Assembly (NCBI GenBank): GCA_025399215.1
Contig: MU621092.1
Coordinates: 62,001 to 126,000, forward strand
Direction: 5' to 3'
Length of the DNA stretch: 64,000 bases
From: Globomyces pollinis-pini
Taxonomy: Eukaryota; Chytridiomycota; Chytridiomycetes; Rhizophydiales; Globomycetaceae
A program made the translations under genes and the position numbers. Below the pieces are notes generated by a model. It did not search any database. It was not told where the DNA came from and was given only the letters and a program-made list of their open reading frames with translations. Below, piece by piece: positions 1-11,069 of this stretch. The stretch's first letter is position 1, and each line of letters starts with the position of its first letter.

Positions 1-2
1 CG

Positions 3-605
3 CCGTCCACACCGGTACAACCGGTCAGGATGAACTTTAATCAGCCAGTTCCTGGACACCAACAACTTCAGGGACAACATCAAACATCTTCCAATCCACA
101 AAATTCACAGCAATGGATCCCTAATAATATACCTCCTTATGGATCGAATGTAGTGAATAACGTACCAGGAATAGAGAATAGATGGATTTATGATGATTCT
201 ATCCAAAGCCAACAATCACATCCTTTCCATGCAATGGGTAATGATAAACCATACAAATGTACTGGATATCCTGATTGCAACAAAGCGTACAAGAACTCAA
301 ATGGACTTAAATACCATCGTATACATGTGCATGGTGAATTCCCAATTCCTCAGCTGCCTCAAGACCAAGAAATAAGTGCTAGTCAAGATCCCACATCCGC
401 CAATTTTGTACATCCACAATTCAGACGGTACCAATGCCCTTATCCTGAGTGTGACAAAAAGTATAAGAATATTAGCGGATTACGATACCATTTAAATCAC
501 ACACACACTAATTTGGATGAAGAAACGACTAGAAACTTATTAAAGGATGCTAAAGATCGTGGAGATGCTGGTGAAGGGGCAGTTTTACCTGGACAAGAGG
601 AATAA
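3..605 (+). CDS. Sfp1-like C2H2 zinc-finger protein, possibly 5'-partial
   Basis: The protein carries two widely spaced C2H2 fingers, one beginning PYKCTGYPDCNKAYKNSNGL (about residue 73 from the ATG at 30) and a second beginning YQCPYPECDKKYKNISGL (about residue 134). Each has the Y-K-N-x-x-G-L-x-Y-H signature of fungal Sfp1-type split-finger transcription factors, which control ribosome biogenesis and growth genes in yeast. The N-terminal 70 residues are Gln/Asn/Pro-rich and look disordered; the tail is acidic. No intron is needed. The frame stays open upstream of the ATG to the window edge, and a possible acceptor (cag) sits just before it, so the true protein may be longer. Family assignment is from the finger pattern; the target genes are unknown. 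Confidence 0.8.
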   Translation, partial: PSTPVQPVRMNFNQPVPGHQQLQGQHQTSSNPQNSQQWIPNNIPPYGSNVVNNVPGIENRWIYDDSIQSQQSHPFHAMGNDKPYKCTGYPDCNKAYKNSNGLKYHRIHVHGEFPIPQLPQDQEISASQDPTSANFVHPQFRRYQCPYPECDKKYKNISGLRYHLNHTHTNLDEETTRNLLKDAKDRGDAGEGAVLPGQEE

Positions 606-776
606 GTTCCATTTCGGTTAATGATTTCTTTTATGATATGATAAAGTAGATAGAACACAAGCATAATTAATAAAAGCCCAGTAGTCAACTTCAAATTTGT
701 TAGTTTCATCTAGTATCAGTATCTTATGAAAAATATATGAACATTTGTGTGACAAAACGGATATATTTCCAAGTTG

Positions 777-2494
777 TTAATACAGATCCGACCAAATAGT
801 GGGAAACACAGCTCTTACACCTTTCCAATGAGAGTAGGCGGAATCAACTTGATGAGTTTTCTAATGGTTACTTATATAGGTCATACCAATGGATTGAATT
901 GATCACTAATTGGTCTCACGTTTACATGATATGGTAAACTACCATCTTGGCTTTTGAATTCATCTAATACAGCACGGTATGTTCCTTTAGGCAGATTTTT
1001 GTCATGCTGCTTATAGTTAAATTTGATGTTGGAGTTGAATGATGTTGCAAAAAAGACCAAATTTTGAATTTCATTTTGGTCTGCTGCCAGATTTTCATAA
1101 AAACAAAGTACGTTTGGGAATATTGTTTTAATTGTTGATATAACGGTATTCGTTGCTTGGTCTCCTACGATGCCAACAAAATTCTACAATTAATGACCAA
1201 AGATAATACAATTGCCAAAACTCCATCTGTCTTCAAACTAGACTTGATTATTTTTAGGGCATCAACAGTGAATAATTGTCCTGGTACCAAACCACCTAAA
1301 ATCAAACAAAAAACTTATTATACCTGTAAAAACGTCATGCAAAATAAAATCGTAATATTCGGTTTTGTTCAAATTATCTAAATACTTTCTTCCATCATCA
1401 AGATACGTCAATCGAGGTTCGGGAAGCTCAAAAAACTCCTTTGCATATTTACTTACTATAGGATCTAGTTCTACAACATCCACCTATACGTTAATGAAAC
1501 TTTTTCCTAACCTTCACACCACTGTCAATCAAAGTCTTTGCTGAAACTCCAATTCCAAGTCCACTAACATTATAATTCTTGAATTTTACATTTGTAAAGC
1601 AGATAAGTCGGAAGTTTCAACAACTTGAGGTCTTTCAACAAAACGAACAAAATCCATCATATAAAACGCACCATAAATGGAATCCATCCCATATTCTAAG
1701 TACGACCCACCCAATATTGAATGATCACATCGTAATAACCGCAATTTTCCGTATGCGGAATCTGTCTCTATCACAGATATATATCCAGTAGTTGATTCTG
1801 CATGTGCCAAAACGTTCTATCGGCGTTAGATTCAACTACGTACTGGTTTCAAAGTGTCCATTTTACATTGATTTACTTCAAAACGTCTCATCAATACATT
1901 ACTTGAGATACACATTGCAAGTATCAACATATACAGTATCCTGTTGACTAATTTTGCAACTGTCCTATCTGCTCTCTTCTTCGGAAGTGTTCCAGCTTTC
2001 GCCAAGAATGGAAATAATGCAATCACAGTGGAGCATAATCTAAAAATGCTACATGTTGGTATTGGCAAATGGACTGGAATCATTCGAAATATAACGAAGG
2101 TTGTGAAGTATAGCAGAGCGTAAGTTGTTGATTCATTTGCAGCGAGATAAGTAAGTCCAGAGTACGCTATAAAATAAGGAATGGAAGCTATAACTGGTCC
2201 ATGAACGGGTCCCCAGGTTGCGGAATAATCGCGTAAGAGGTGAGATACTAAAGGAGTACCAGCAATCATTAATCCAGCAATACTATACGGTAGTCTAAAA
2301 GAGTTTTTGTGAGTTAATAGTCCAATAGCCCAGAAAAGAAGACATAAAGACAAAGATATTGTAGAAATGGATTCTTTAGCCAAATACTGACCATAAACAG
2401 GAGCGTGAATGTGTTGAAGTGCAAGGGTAGATTGACTGACAGCAAATTGCAGTAATATAGCCGAAGGTAGAGGGAGTGGTCTTTGATTAGACAT
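777..2494 (-). CDS. Membrane-anchored spermidine/spermine synthase-like protein
   Basis: The N-terminal exon (about 215 residues) is strongly hydrophobic, with roughly six membrane segments. The following exons encode a soluble Rossmann domain like polyamine synthases, with a SAM-binding glycine motif GLGIGVSAK, an acidic strand end VDVVELDP and the later DFILHDVFTG stretch. This N-membrane plus C-synthase layout is known from filamentous fungi, where the biochemical role is unproven, so catalysis here is inferred. Six introns of 26-28 nt fit the frame; two of 28 nt are at about 1485-1512 and 1293-1320. The last exon ends WSDLY-stop at 777-779. It is divergent from the LAMTOR2 gene, about 160 bp away. 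Confidence 0.8.
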
Positions 2495-2654
2495 ATTTTT
2501 GAAGGAAAGAAATTAAAAATGTTTTGGTACGGATTTAACCAAGATCGTGAAATCCAGACTGTAAAAATATCAATAACAAGGGAAAGACATGGCGAATGGC
2601 CAAGCGAATGTCAAATGATTGAGTTGATGAAATGAATTTCTTTTTCCTTTTCAA

Positions 2655-3099
2655 ATGATTGTCGCATCAAAGCTTACGGAACTACTTGCAAATTATGTGC
2701 ATGATGGGATCTTATCTGTCATCTTGGCAGATCGAGACGGTCGTATATTGGCTTATTCAGGGGGATCTCTGGCAAGTGCTAGAGCGCTGGCTGCGGTTTG
2801 AATCAAGTTACTCATGATAGATTATTGATAATGCTTGGCTGGCTTATAATAGACATGGCACTCCAATTACCACCGAAAACGAAGCATTAAAGTCTCTTTG
2901 GATTCAGAACGAAAATGCCAGTCATGTAGTCTTGAAAGTTTCCGATTTCTTACTATGTTTGACCGCTACTCCAAATTCAAACGTTAATGTATTAGCGAAA
3001 AAGGTACATTTATCTTACTCATAGTTTCAGGCGGAAGATTTGGCCTCTAAACTAAGTCCTTTGGTTGAACTCAAGAACTCTGTCAATTTACTCCCCTAA
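2655..3099 (+). CDS. LAMTOR2: LAMTOR2/Roadblock-LC7 subunit of Ragulator (yeast EGO complex type)
   Basis: Three exons (introns 2796-2820, 25 nt, and 3004-3030, 27 nt) give a protein of about 130 residues, the usual LAMTOR2 size. It contains the family landmarks GRILAYSGG, then AIIDNAWLAYNRHG and VSDFLLCLTATPN, matching the roadblock fold over its whole length. LAMTOR2 pairs with LAMTOR3 in the Ragulator scaffold that anchors Rag GTPases and TORC1 on the lysosome or vacuole. The ATG chosen is the only one that opens the domain. Intron phases are fixed because reading through either intron meets a stop. It lies between a divergent synthase gene and the convergent OCT1 gene. Confidence 0.9.
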
Positions 3100-3206
3100 C
3101 TATTTTCATTATATATACCAATTATCAGTTCACTATCTCTCCTTTCAGCATGTGTGTTTTAATATTGGCCGTCAATCAATCTCAGAGTATAATTGTATTT
3201 ATTGTA

Positions 3207-5569
3207 TCAACTAAGATCCTTATGGTCTGATATTAACTTTCCATCTCTCTCTCCTTCATAAACAACACCCAATTTTGTCAAACCTATCCAAGGATCCCGT
3301 CCACCTCCAAATCCAAGTACTTCGTGTCGTAAATTTTCACCTCCAAGTCTCCAACTTTCCATGTTTCTATTTTCAAAATTCTGCCTGTAAAGTCTGGATG
3401 CCCATCGTCGACACCATAGATATGAGTAGTAGGAAGCACCATATGTGAAAAGGTGTGTGAATTGTATTTGCCATTTTGAGGGGGCACAAACCGGGATAGG
3501 GTTGACTCTGCTAGATATATCATAAAGTATGTTTGAAGTGTCAAAGTTGGGTGAATTTGCCAAGTCTGAATGATACTTTTGATCTAACATCGCCATTTGG
3601 ATTTGATTCTGAGAATCCAATGCTTCTAAAAGTGCTTGTTTGTTTTGACTGGATTGAATTAATGATAAAGGAACAGTTTCATTGGTTTTATAATGCCTTC
3701 CAAATGATTGTAATACTTCGGGGGATTTTGCAAAATATTCCATAAATATTGAAGGTACTTCGACAAAATCGATTGCCACACGAGTTCCAGATATATGTTG
3801 GAAGTCTGTTTGGGCCAACATTGAATGCATTGCATGGCCCATTTCATGAAAGAGCGTTTCAATGTCATGCAAGCTCAACAGAGATGGTATCCCCTTTTCG
3901 GGTCTATTAAATGATGTTACCAATACCACAATTGGTAATTGATAACACATCTTTTTTCCGTCCGATGAAGTCACGACTTTTTCTGACTTTGGATTTTTCA
4001 TCCTCCAATTCTGTTCGTGCACAATAGGTTCATCATTGTCAATTCTTCTTGAACAACGAACGGTGAAATGTGCTGCATTCTCGTATTTTCTAATCTGATT
4101 TGACTCCCTATTAAATAAGTCACAGTAAATTGTCCCAATGACCCCCTCCGTTTCATGAACAACTGACAATTTACGAACATCCGAATGCCAAGTTTCACCT
4201 GGTATTGTATCTTCGAGTTGTAAGTGCATTCCATATAGTGCTTTAAATATGTCTGACAATCCTTGGAATGTGGTCCCAACACTGAAATACTCTGATAAAG
4301 GTGGGGTATGCAGTTTTGTGAATGGCTTTACATTCATTTCGATCATGGGTGCTATATATTGCGTAAAATAAAAGCGGTCCCATGCATTGATGGTATCTGA
4401 TCCAAACTTTTGTCTTTTGGCATTTTTTAACAATTGTAATTGCTCGTCTGCATAAGGTCGATTCGCAGTTGCAAGAGTTGAAAGGAATGTTTCAACATTT
4501 TCTGAATAGTTAAAATTGCTTTTATAATATATACCTGGAGTTTCTACCATCTTGTCTGCTAAGTACATATGCGCGTAGCTTTTCTTTCCTAATAAAGATG
4601 CAAGCTCTCCACGCTTTATGAGCATTTCTTCTAATACTTGAACTTGTTCTCTGCTGCCGGAATTGATGGCCAGAAATAAATCGCGTCTGGCCAATTCACT
4701 TTTGGCTGATCCCATAATTATTTGAGCTATCTCTGATTGGGTGGGAATTACAGCCTTCATGTTCTTTCGGCTTTTGGTTATGTTTGACTTTGTAGCACGG
4801 CATAAGGCGTCTAAAATTGGTGACGGGGTACCTTCCAGCGTTCGGTAAGGATCTTCAAATGAAACGATTTTTTGGGAAGGTAATGAGTTCTCACAAAAGG
4901 TTTGTCCAGCCTTCAGTATCATATCATTCAATTCAATAAAGCGTTTACGTTGCTCTAAAGGCATATCAATCCCTGATTTTTCAAAGTCTAACAAAAGAAG
5001 TGTTGCAACTTTTCGTTCTTGTTCAGATAGATCCTTTGATATTTCCGGATGATTAATAGTCTTATGTAACGCCTACGTTTAGAACCATCTAACTACCTTG
5101 AACAGCCCTTGATGCGTATTTAATTGTGATAGGAATGTGTTTAACGCCTGAGAAACTGTATTTGCTGCATCCACAAATTGAGAATCTGGGTGAACATTTC
5201 TGATAAACTCTGCACTATCCAGAACCGAACATAAAATATCTTGCTATTAGTACATGTAATTACCAGAAATAGTATCCGTTCGTTTGATCGTCTTTCGAAG
5301 TTCATCAGGAGAATCCGCATTGCATACTTGTTCAACAATAAATGTTGCTTTAAGAGTCAAATTAGATATCCTATACCTTGTTGTATGCATGCAGCAGCCG
5401 CTTTAATTAACCCTTGAGGTTTATCTAGTCCATCGTAGCCAAACAGTCCTGTTGTCAATACATTGGAAATACCAGTATTTTTAATGGAATGATTTATATG
5501 ATTTGAATGGTCGAATCCATAAATCAATGATTTTGCAGTTGTGTAAGTCCTATAAAAAATTCTCATCAA
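3207..5569 (-). CDS. OCT1: Mitochondrial intermediate peptidase (M3 metallopeptidase)
   Basis: This zinc protease removes an octapeptide from precursors already cut by the mitochondrial processing peptidase. The HExxH zinc site is visible as FHEMGHAMHSML, followed by the MIP-specific DFVEVPSIFMEYF region and a C-terminal GFGGGRDPW. The first exon (5377-5569) starts with a basic, Ser/Thr/Tyr-rich presequence and holds the family motif TGLFGYDGLDKP. Three introns are recovered by frame: 5348-5376 (29 nt) and two of 24 nt near 5223-5246 and 5073-5096. Total length of about 760 residues is normal for Oct1/MIPEP. The long final exon is uninterrupted, so the gene looks intact. Confidence 0.93.
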
Positions 5570-5743
5570 TTGACAGAATTGAAAAAAATTAGTAAACTTT
5601 GACGAATTCTAATTTAATGTTCAAAGTAAGTTACTGTTGGATTAAGTGTGCAATGCAAGTAAAAGGATACACTCAACACGATCTTTGTTATATAATAAAT
5701 AAGAACTAGTATTATATTTATCAGATTGTAGACAGAGAAACAA

Positions 5744-7811
5744 TCACTCGAATTCAGTAATTTTCCAATCATTGTCAGTCGATATAGACATAAACATTTT
5801 GCTCGCTGTAGGTGGAAACTTGGCCGATAATACCGGTTTTTCTATCATTAAATAAACTGGTATACTATGTAAATGTATCTTTTGATTCTCTTCTGTTCGA
5901 AACTTTGCATATCTCAAATCATATAAGTTAATAAATCCCGCATCTGAATCCCCAACAGTCACCAACATCCCATTAGGATGAACACTTGCTTTTTGGTACA
6001 CTGAAGGAGAACGGGTTCCAGTATTCGTTTGCCACGACATTACAAACTTATTGGCACGACTGTCAAACAGCTTCATGGTCGCTGCAGAGTCCATACAACT
6101 AACATAAACGGCAAACAAAAATTACCCTACTAATACAGCTGTTCTATAGGTTTCAATGGGGTGTATGTCACGAATCTAAAATTAGGATCTTGGAAATACT
6201 TGATGCTCTATAGGTGGAATATTAAGAACGGAGCAACCTTTTTCTATCGACCAACCAATTAGTTTCTTATCTGAACCACCAGACAATACCATTTGATTGT
6301 ATGTGTTGTAATAAACAGCATTGACCCTACTGGTATGAATTTCATGCAACAATTTGCAGTGAATTTGTTTGTAGCGATTTGATGAACTGTTAAACTGACC
6401 TTCATACGACCAGAGAATAATTCTATGATCAAATGAACTTGTAAGCCAATGAGTTCTACGGTCACTGGTCATCTTGGCAACACCTTTGGTTAATCATTAT
6501 TGTTACATGTTATTCCTTTTGAATGGGGTCTTTCGTCTAAATGAACTACGTCGTACTGTAACGTGTCATTTTTGGTTGTCTGAATGTTACATAACAATGC
6601 AAGTTGATGAGTTTGATTGTTGGTCTCTATCAACTTTTCATATTGTGATGCTAAGGCAACGGTGTCATCGGATATCCATTCCTAACGGTTTAGTGCATAC
6701 CAGTTGTTGTACCATGTCTTCTGACCAGACATTATTCAAACTATCACTCGGGATGTTTGGCAGCTCTACCCTTCGTTTCATATCATAAACTTGGATACAG
6801 CTAGAGTGAATAACTTATTTTATACCCATCGAACGTTGATACGAATGCTTTGTTATATGCAAAACAAGTGCTTGTAGGCATCAGCAAGGATCTAGGCTTT
6901 CTACCCAATGGCTTCCCCACATACGTCTTTGGTCTTGATAGAACCTGCAGTTTCGCCTCACCACATATTTTCCAAGTTCTTTTAGTCTCCAAAAAGGGTT
7001 CAGTTTGAATAATTGATGATAATTGTACCTACAGAGAACAATTTAAACTTTTGATATATATACTGGCTGGGGACTATGTGTTACTTTTGATTTAGTTTTG
7101 ACAATGTTTGTCTACAATCAGCAAGTTTTCATTACTGGCTCCAAAGTTGTCTCCATAACGTTTGTCTGGGAGAGACCTTCAAGTTGTGATTGAAAAGAAG
7201 ATATCAAAGCTTGTGCTTTAGAATAACTTGGTGGACTTTGTGATTTATCTGTAGTTCGATCTATCATTGTATTTTGTAATGTTGGCTGAACCACAGGACT
7301 GCTGATATTTACATGAGAAGTTTGATTATGATTGATTTCATTTGTTTTGTTTCTACGAGACCGTGTTGCAAGTAAATTAGCTAACTTACACAGTTGCCGT
7401 CCAGCTTTAATTGCCTGCCAATGAATTCTACAATTTGAACCAAACCTTTTGAAGACTATTTCTTTGTAATTCTATATTTAGTTCCAGTTTTGTTTGCTGC
7501 AATTCAATTCTAGTGGCAATTTCTGATGGAGTTAAATCATCTTCGATGTCCGACAAATCCAAGGAAGAAGAATCTCTAGTATCCCTTTGTTTTTTATTGA
7601 TTGTAGATTCCAAACCCAAGGTATCATTTACAGCTCTTTTATTTGAGTTTGTGATAGAGTAAGAAGGACTATTTTGAATTGGTTGATAATCAGAATGCAT
7701 ATTTTGATCAGGTATCGAACTGTTTGATCGAGCACTTTTCATTGAGTTTTGGTTTGATGAATCATACTTGCTGTATAATGAGTTTGAAAAGATATTCCTT
7801 CTATCAGACAT
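5744..7811 (-). CDS. WD40-repeat protein with disordered Ser/Asn-rich N-terminus
   Basis: Splicing eight small introns (about 19-35 nt) gives roughly 620 residues. Residues 1-200 are Ser/Asn/Gln-rich with a short helical stretch (TPSEIATRIELQQ onward). The rest is a beta-propeller with recognisable blades: FVSTFDGCIQVYD, WLTSSFDHRIILW, MVLSGGSDKKLIGW, CMDSAATMKLFD, VTVGDSDAGFINLYD. One intron may be only 19 nt, although an in-frame alternative donor would make it 31 nt. I do not recognise a specific orthologue; DDB2/WDR76-type propellers were considered but no diagnostic motif is seen. It is probably an interaction scaffold. It diverges from the PAXBP1 homologue across 282 bp. Confidence 0.75.
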
Positions 7812-8093
7812 TTATTATTCCTACAATTTTATATAATTTTTTTTTTTTTTGAATCAACACCAGATATTGAAAGGTTGATGATTAGAAATCTCTTACATTC
7901 AATTATATTCATGCATTTGTTTTGTTGTAGTAAATTGTTGATGGTTGAGTTAGTTATTATTAATTATACTGTACACATGAACTGTTTATGATTCATGAAT
8001 TAATCTATATTCACGGTGCTATGTTTATATAAACTGTGTTTGATGGCAGTGTTAGATTGAATCATTCATCTTCCTCACTTTTCTTATATTTTA
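7812..8093. promoter_or_regulatory. Divergent promoter region between WD40 and PAXBP1 genes
   Basis: This is 282 bp of AT-rich sequence between two start codons facing away from each other. A T-tract lies at about 7838-7849 close to the WD40 start, and pyrimidine-rich sequence precedes the PAXBP1 ATG. No specific factor site is claimed. Confidence 0.5.
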
Positions 8094-10492
8094 ATGAGTT
8101 TTCGTTCCAATCGCAAAAAGACAATTCGGAAGAAAGAAATCATTGATGATAGCGACGATCAAGATACTCCTGTACAAAAGATTGTAAAGAAGAAATTGGT
8201 CAAAACTATTGTTCATAATTATGATGAGGAGCCAGAAACAATGGTGTTCACAAAAAAATTGGCCAGAGCTGTAGATATTAAATTAGTCAAACAAGCTCCA
8301 ACAGAGATTCAATATGATCAACAGTTGCTGGAACAATTGAGGAAAGAGCAGTTAAAGAAACCAGTTCAAATTCAAGTAGAGGATTCAATGGATATTGATC
8401 CCCCTATCGATATCAAAGAAGCACTAATACCCAATCAAAATGATATTGATCTGGCAAAGAAAAGGAGAGAACAGCTGCGATTAAAAAAAGAAGTATCTAC
8501 TGAACAAGATTATATATCTGTGAATCAAGTGATTATATTTCTTAATTGATTATGTAGACAGTTTCAAAAATTTCGAATGAATCTCGACTGGCTGTAGATG
8601 AAGATATGGATATTGAAGAAGCTTTCGATGATTATAAAGGAGATTCAATTGTTTTTGGAGAACGTGCTGTTCGAGAAGCGACTGAAGCTCTCAAACAAGA
8701 GAGAAAAGATTTAATAGCGTAAAATTTCGATATATATAATATCTATTAGGAATCAATTAATTGATGAAGATGATGATGAAATTCTGGACTGGCAGTTGCA
8801 AAAAATGAACCAGGGAAAGAAGTCTACTATGGATATTGCATTATCCAACCGATCTTCAACTAGAAAACCTAAAACAGTTGGTGTTCCTAGTATTTCTTAA
8901 TTATTATTCAATGTTAGTTCCTGCACCATGCACCCTTACCTCAGTGGAAGTAATGGCGAATCTGGATACCGCAATCCATAACTTAACAGTTCTAATCACA
9001 GAGCACGAGTCTCAGATCGTGTCGACTGAAACGTCCAGAACCGAATCCAGGAAAAGTATAGCACAATTTAAAGCGGCAGTCAATATGACATCAACAAGAT
9101 ATGATTACTTCCAAAGCCTTGAAAGCTACATTGTTGATCTTTGCGAATTATTGGATGAGAAAGAACCACTAATCGAAGAATTAGAAGATGGTTATTTGAA
9201 TGTGATGATGGCACAAACAATCGAAGACTCTGAAAGACGCTACAAATTATTAGATAAATGCTCAGAGAATTGTTTTAGAGGTATATGATTTGTCTTACAT
9301 AAGAAACTGTTCATCCACAGCCATTAAAAGAGGTTGACGCCCGACCAGGTATTTCTTTGTTGAACTCATGGACAGAATCGGAACTGGAAATAGATAGACT
9401 TGCATGTTTTGAGGATGCTTCAAAGCATTTTAAGAATCTTCGATATGTCAAAGAAAAGTTTGAATTATGGAAATCGCAATACCCAAGAGAATATGATCAA
9501 GGCTACGGTGCAATGTCTTTGGCATCTGTGTTTGATCTCTACATCCGATTTGAAATAGTTCAATGGAATCCCTTTGTTGTATAAATTGTTTAGATAATTA
9601 TAGGACACATTGGCATTAGAAGAAATGGAATGGCATCGTTTATTGGCTGATTTTGGACTAAATAATGATTCAAAAATGGATCCTAATGATCCAGATTCAA
9701 AATTACTTTCCACATTGGTTGAAAAGACTGTAATACCAAAGATCAGAAAAGCCATTATGTCTAGCTATGATGTTTTTTCCCCTTCGCATACTGCAAACGC
9801 CATTAATCTTGTAAATTCGTTACTAGACTATCTAAGTCTTAAATCGGATGCAATGCAGGTAAGATGCTATTTATTCCCTTATCATCAGGACTTATTGGAC
9901 TCTTTTGAAGATCGAATACTTGATACTATCCATGAAGCATTAGAGCATGTTCCTCAAAAAAGTAAATTTACATTTATGGCATCCGAAAATGACTATTCGT
10001 TCAAGGCAGCGTGGTTACAGCCATTTTTGGAAGTAGGTCTTGGATATTCTCACACTTAGTTGTTTGAAAATATTGCTAAATGGAAAAAGTACTATCCACA
10101 TACTATGATTAAGAGGTGGTTATACGAGAAGATATTATCAAAAGCTATTTTGGTGTGTTTAGAAACTTGCCATGATGTAAAACGTGACTTGTATTATTTT
10201 CTAAAGGTTCATTTGATTCTATTAACTTCCACTAGTGTGCGCATATTATTAAAGATTTTATTCCACCAGACAATTATACCACTCCATCAGAGTTAAAATA
10301 TTTAGAGGTATCTTTCTTAAAGAATATCAATATTCAAGTTGGAAAACAGAAGGAACTCCAGAATAGGTAATCTATAAGGTTTAATTTCATTTCAGAGAGA
10401 TATATTCCCAAATCATAGAATTCCTGTCTATCATCAAGTCGTATGATGCTTGCTCACTTGTATCAAAGAAATTGAAAGAGATTGAAAAATAA
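8094..10492 (+). CDS. PAXBP1: PAXBP1/GCFC-domain protein (splicing-associated)
   Basis: GCFC proteins bind spliceosomal disassembly factors or PAX proteins; metazoan PAXBP1/GCFC2 are nuclear. The N-terminus is basic and acidic and disordered. After a SIVFGERAVREA region it enters a coiled segment and the GCFC domain: YFQSLESYIVDLCELLDEKEP, then HFKNLRYVKEKFELWKSQYP, VFDLYIRFEIVQWNPF and DTLALEEMEWHRLL. These match the family order. Many introns (about 25-30 nt) are needed; for example one splits VGVP from IPAPCTL near 8891-8918. The last exon ends KKLKEIEK-stop at 10490-10492. The 3' end lies only 48 bp from the convergent TOA2 stop codon. Confidence 0.85.
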
Positions 10493-10540
10493 TAATCAAT
10501 ATCAACAAATTCTTTCATTTATTCTGAAATATTCATCCAA

Positions 10541-10960
10541 TTAAGCAACCCTAGCATTACATGCAACCACCTAAAGTAAATATTTCAAATTGTCATTTAC
10601 TTTGACTTTTTCTGCTTGAACCATTTCATTATCAAACTGATCAATTAAAAACGGTTTAATATTACTCTAAAATCGGCTTTGTCAACGACAAATGTCCACA
10701 CGTCGTCACAAAATCGATAAGTATGTAAATGACCTTTGAGAGTAGCTCTGGATCTCACTCTTGAGTGCAAGGCTTCACTTATTGATATATCAAACTAGAA
10801 TATTATTACAAACACAGAAGTTCAAAACTTGTGATAGGACTTTCATGGCTGTTTGAGGATCTAATAATGACTCCTGAATAAGTTCATCCAAAGTGTCAGT
10901 TAGCGCTTTTCCAAGTGATGATTCTCGATACAGTTGATATTGTGATTGTGGAGTTGCCAT
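10541..10960 (-). CDS. TOA2: TFIIA small (gamma) subunit
   Basis: TFIIA stabilises TBP on promoter DNA. The spliced protein starts [20 protein letters not shown] and continues [16 protein letters not shown], then [41 protein letters not shown] and [13 protein letters not shown], collinear with TFIIA-gamma from end to end (about 105 residues). Three introns (35, 29 and 30 nt) fit; the last coding exon is only 10 residues. The longest unspliced frames miss the C-terminal half, so this gene is easily overlooked. It is convergent with PAXBP1. Confidence 0.93.
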
Positions 10961-11069
10961 GACAAAGTAAAGAATTTTTGTGATGAAATTTTATAACTTT
11001 GGAACACAAAAAGTGAAATGAATTATTTGATATATATATTAATAATAGATTGAGAATATATCCGATACA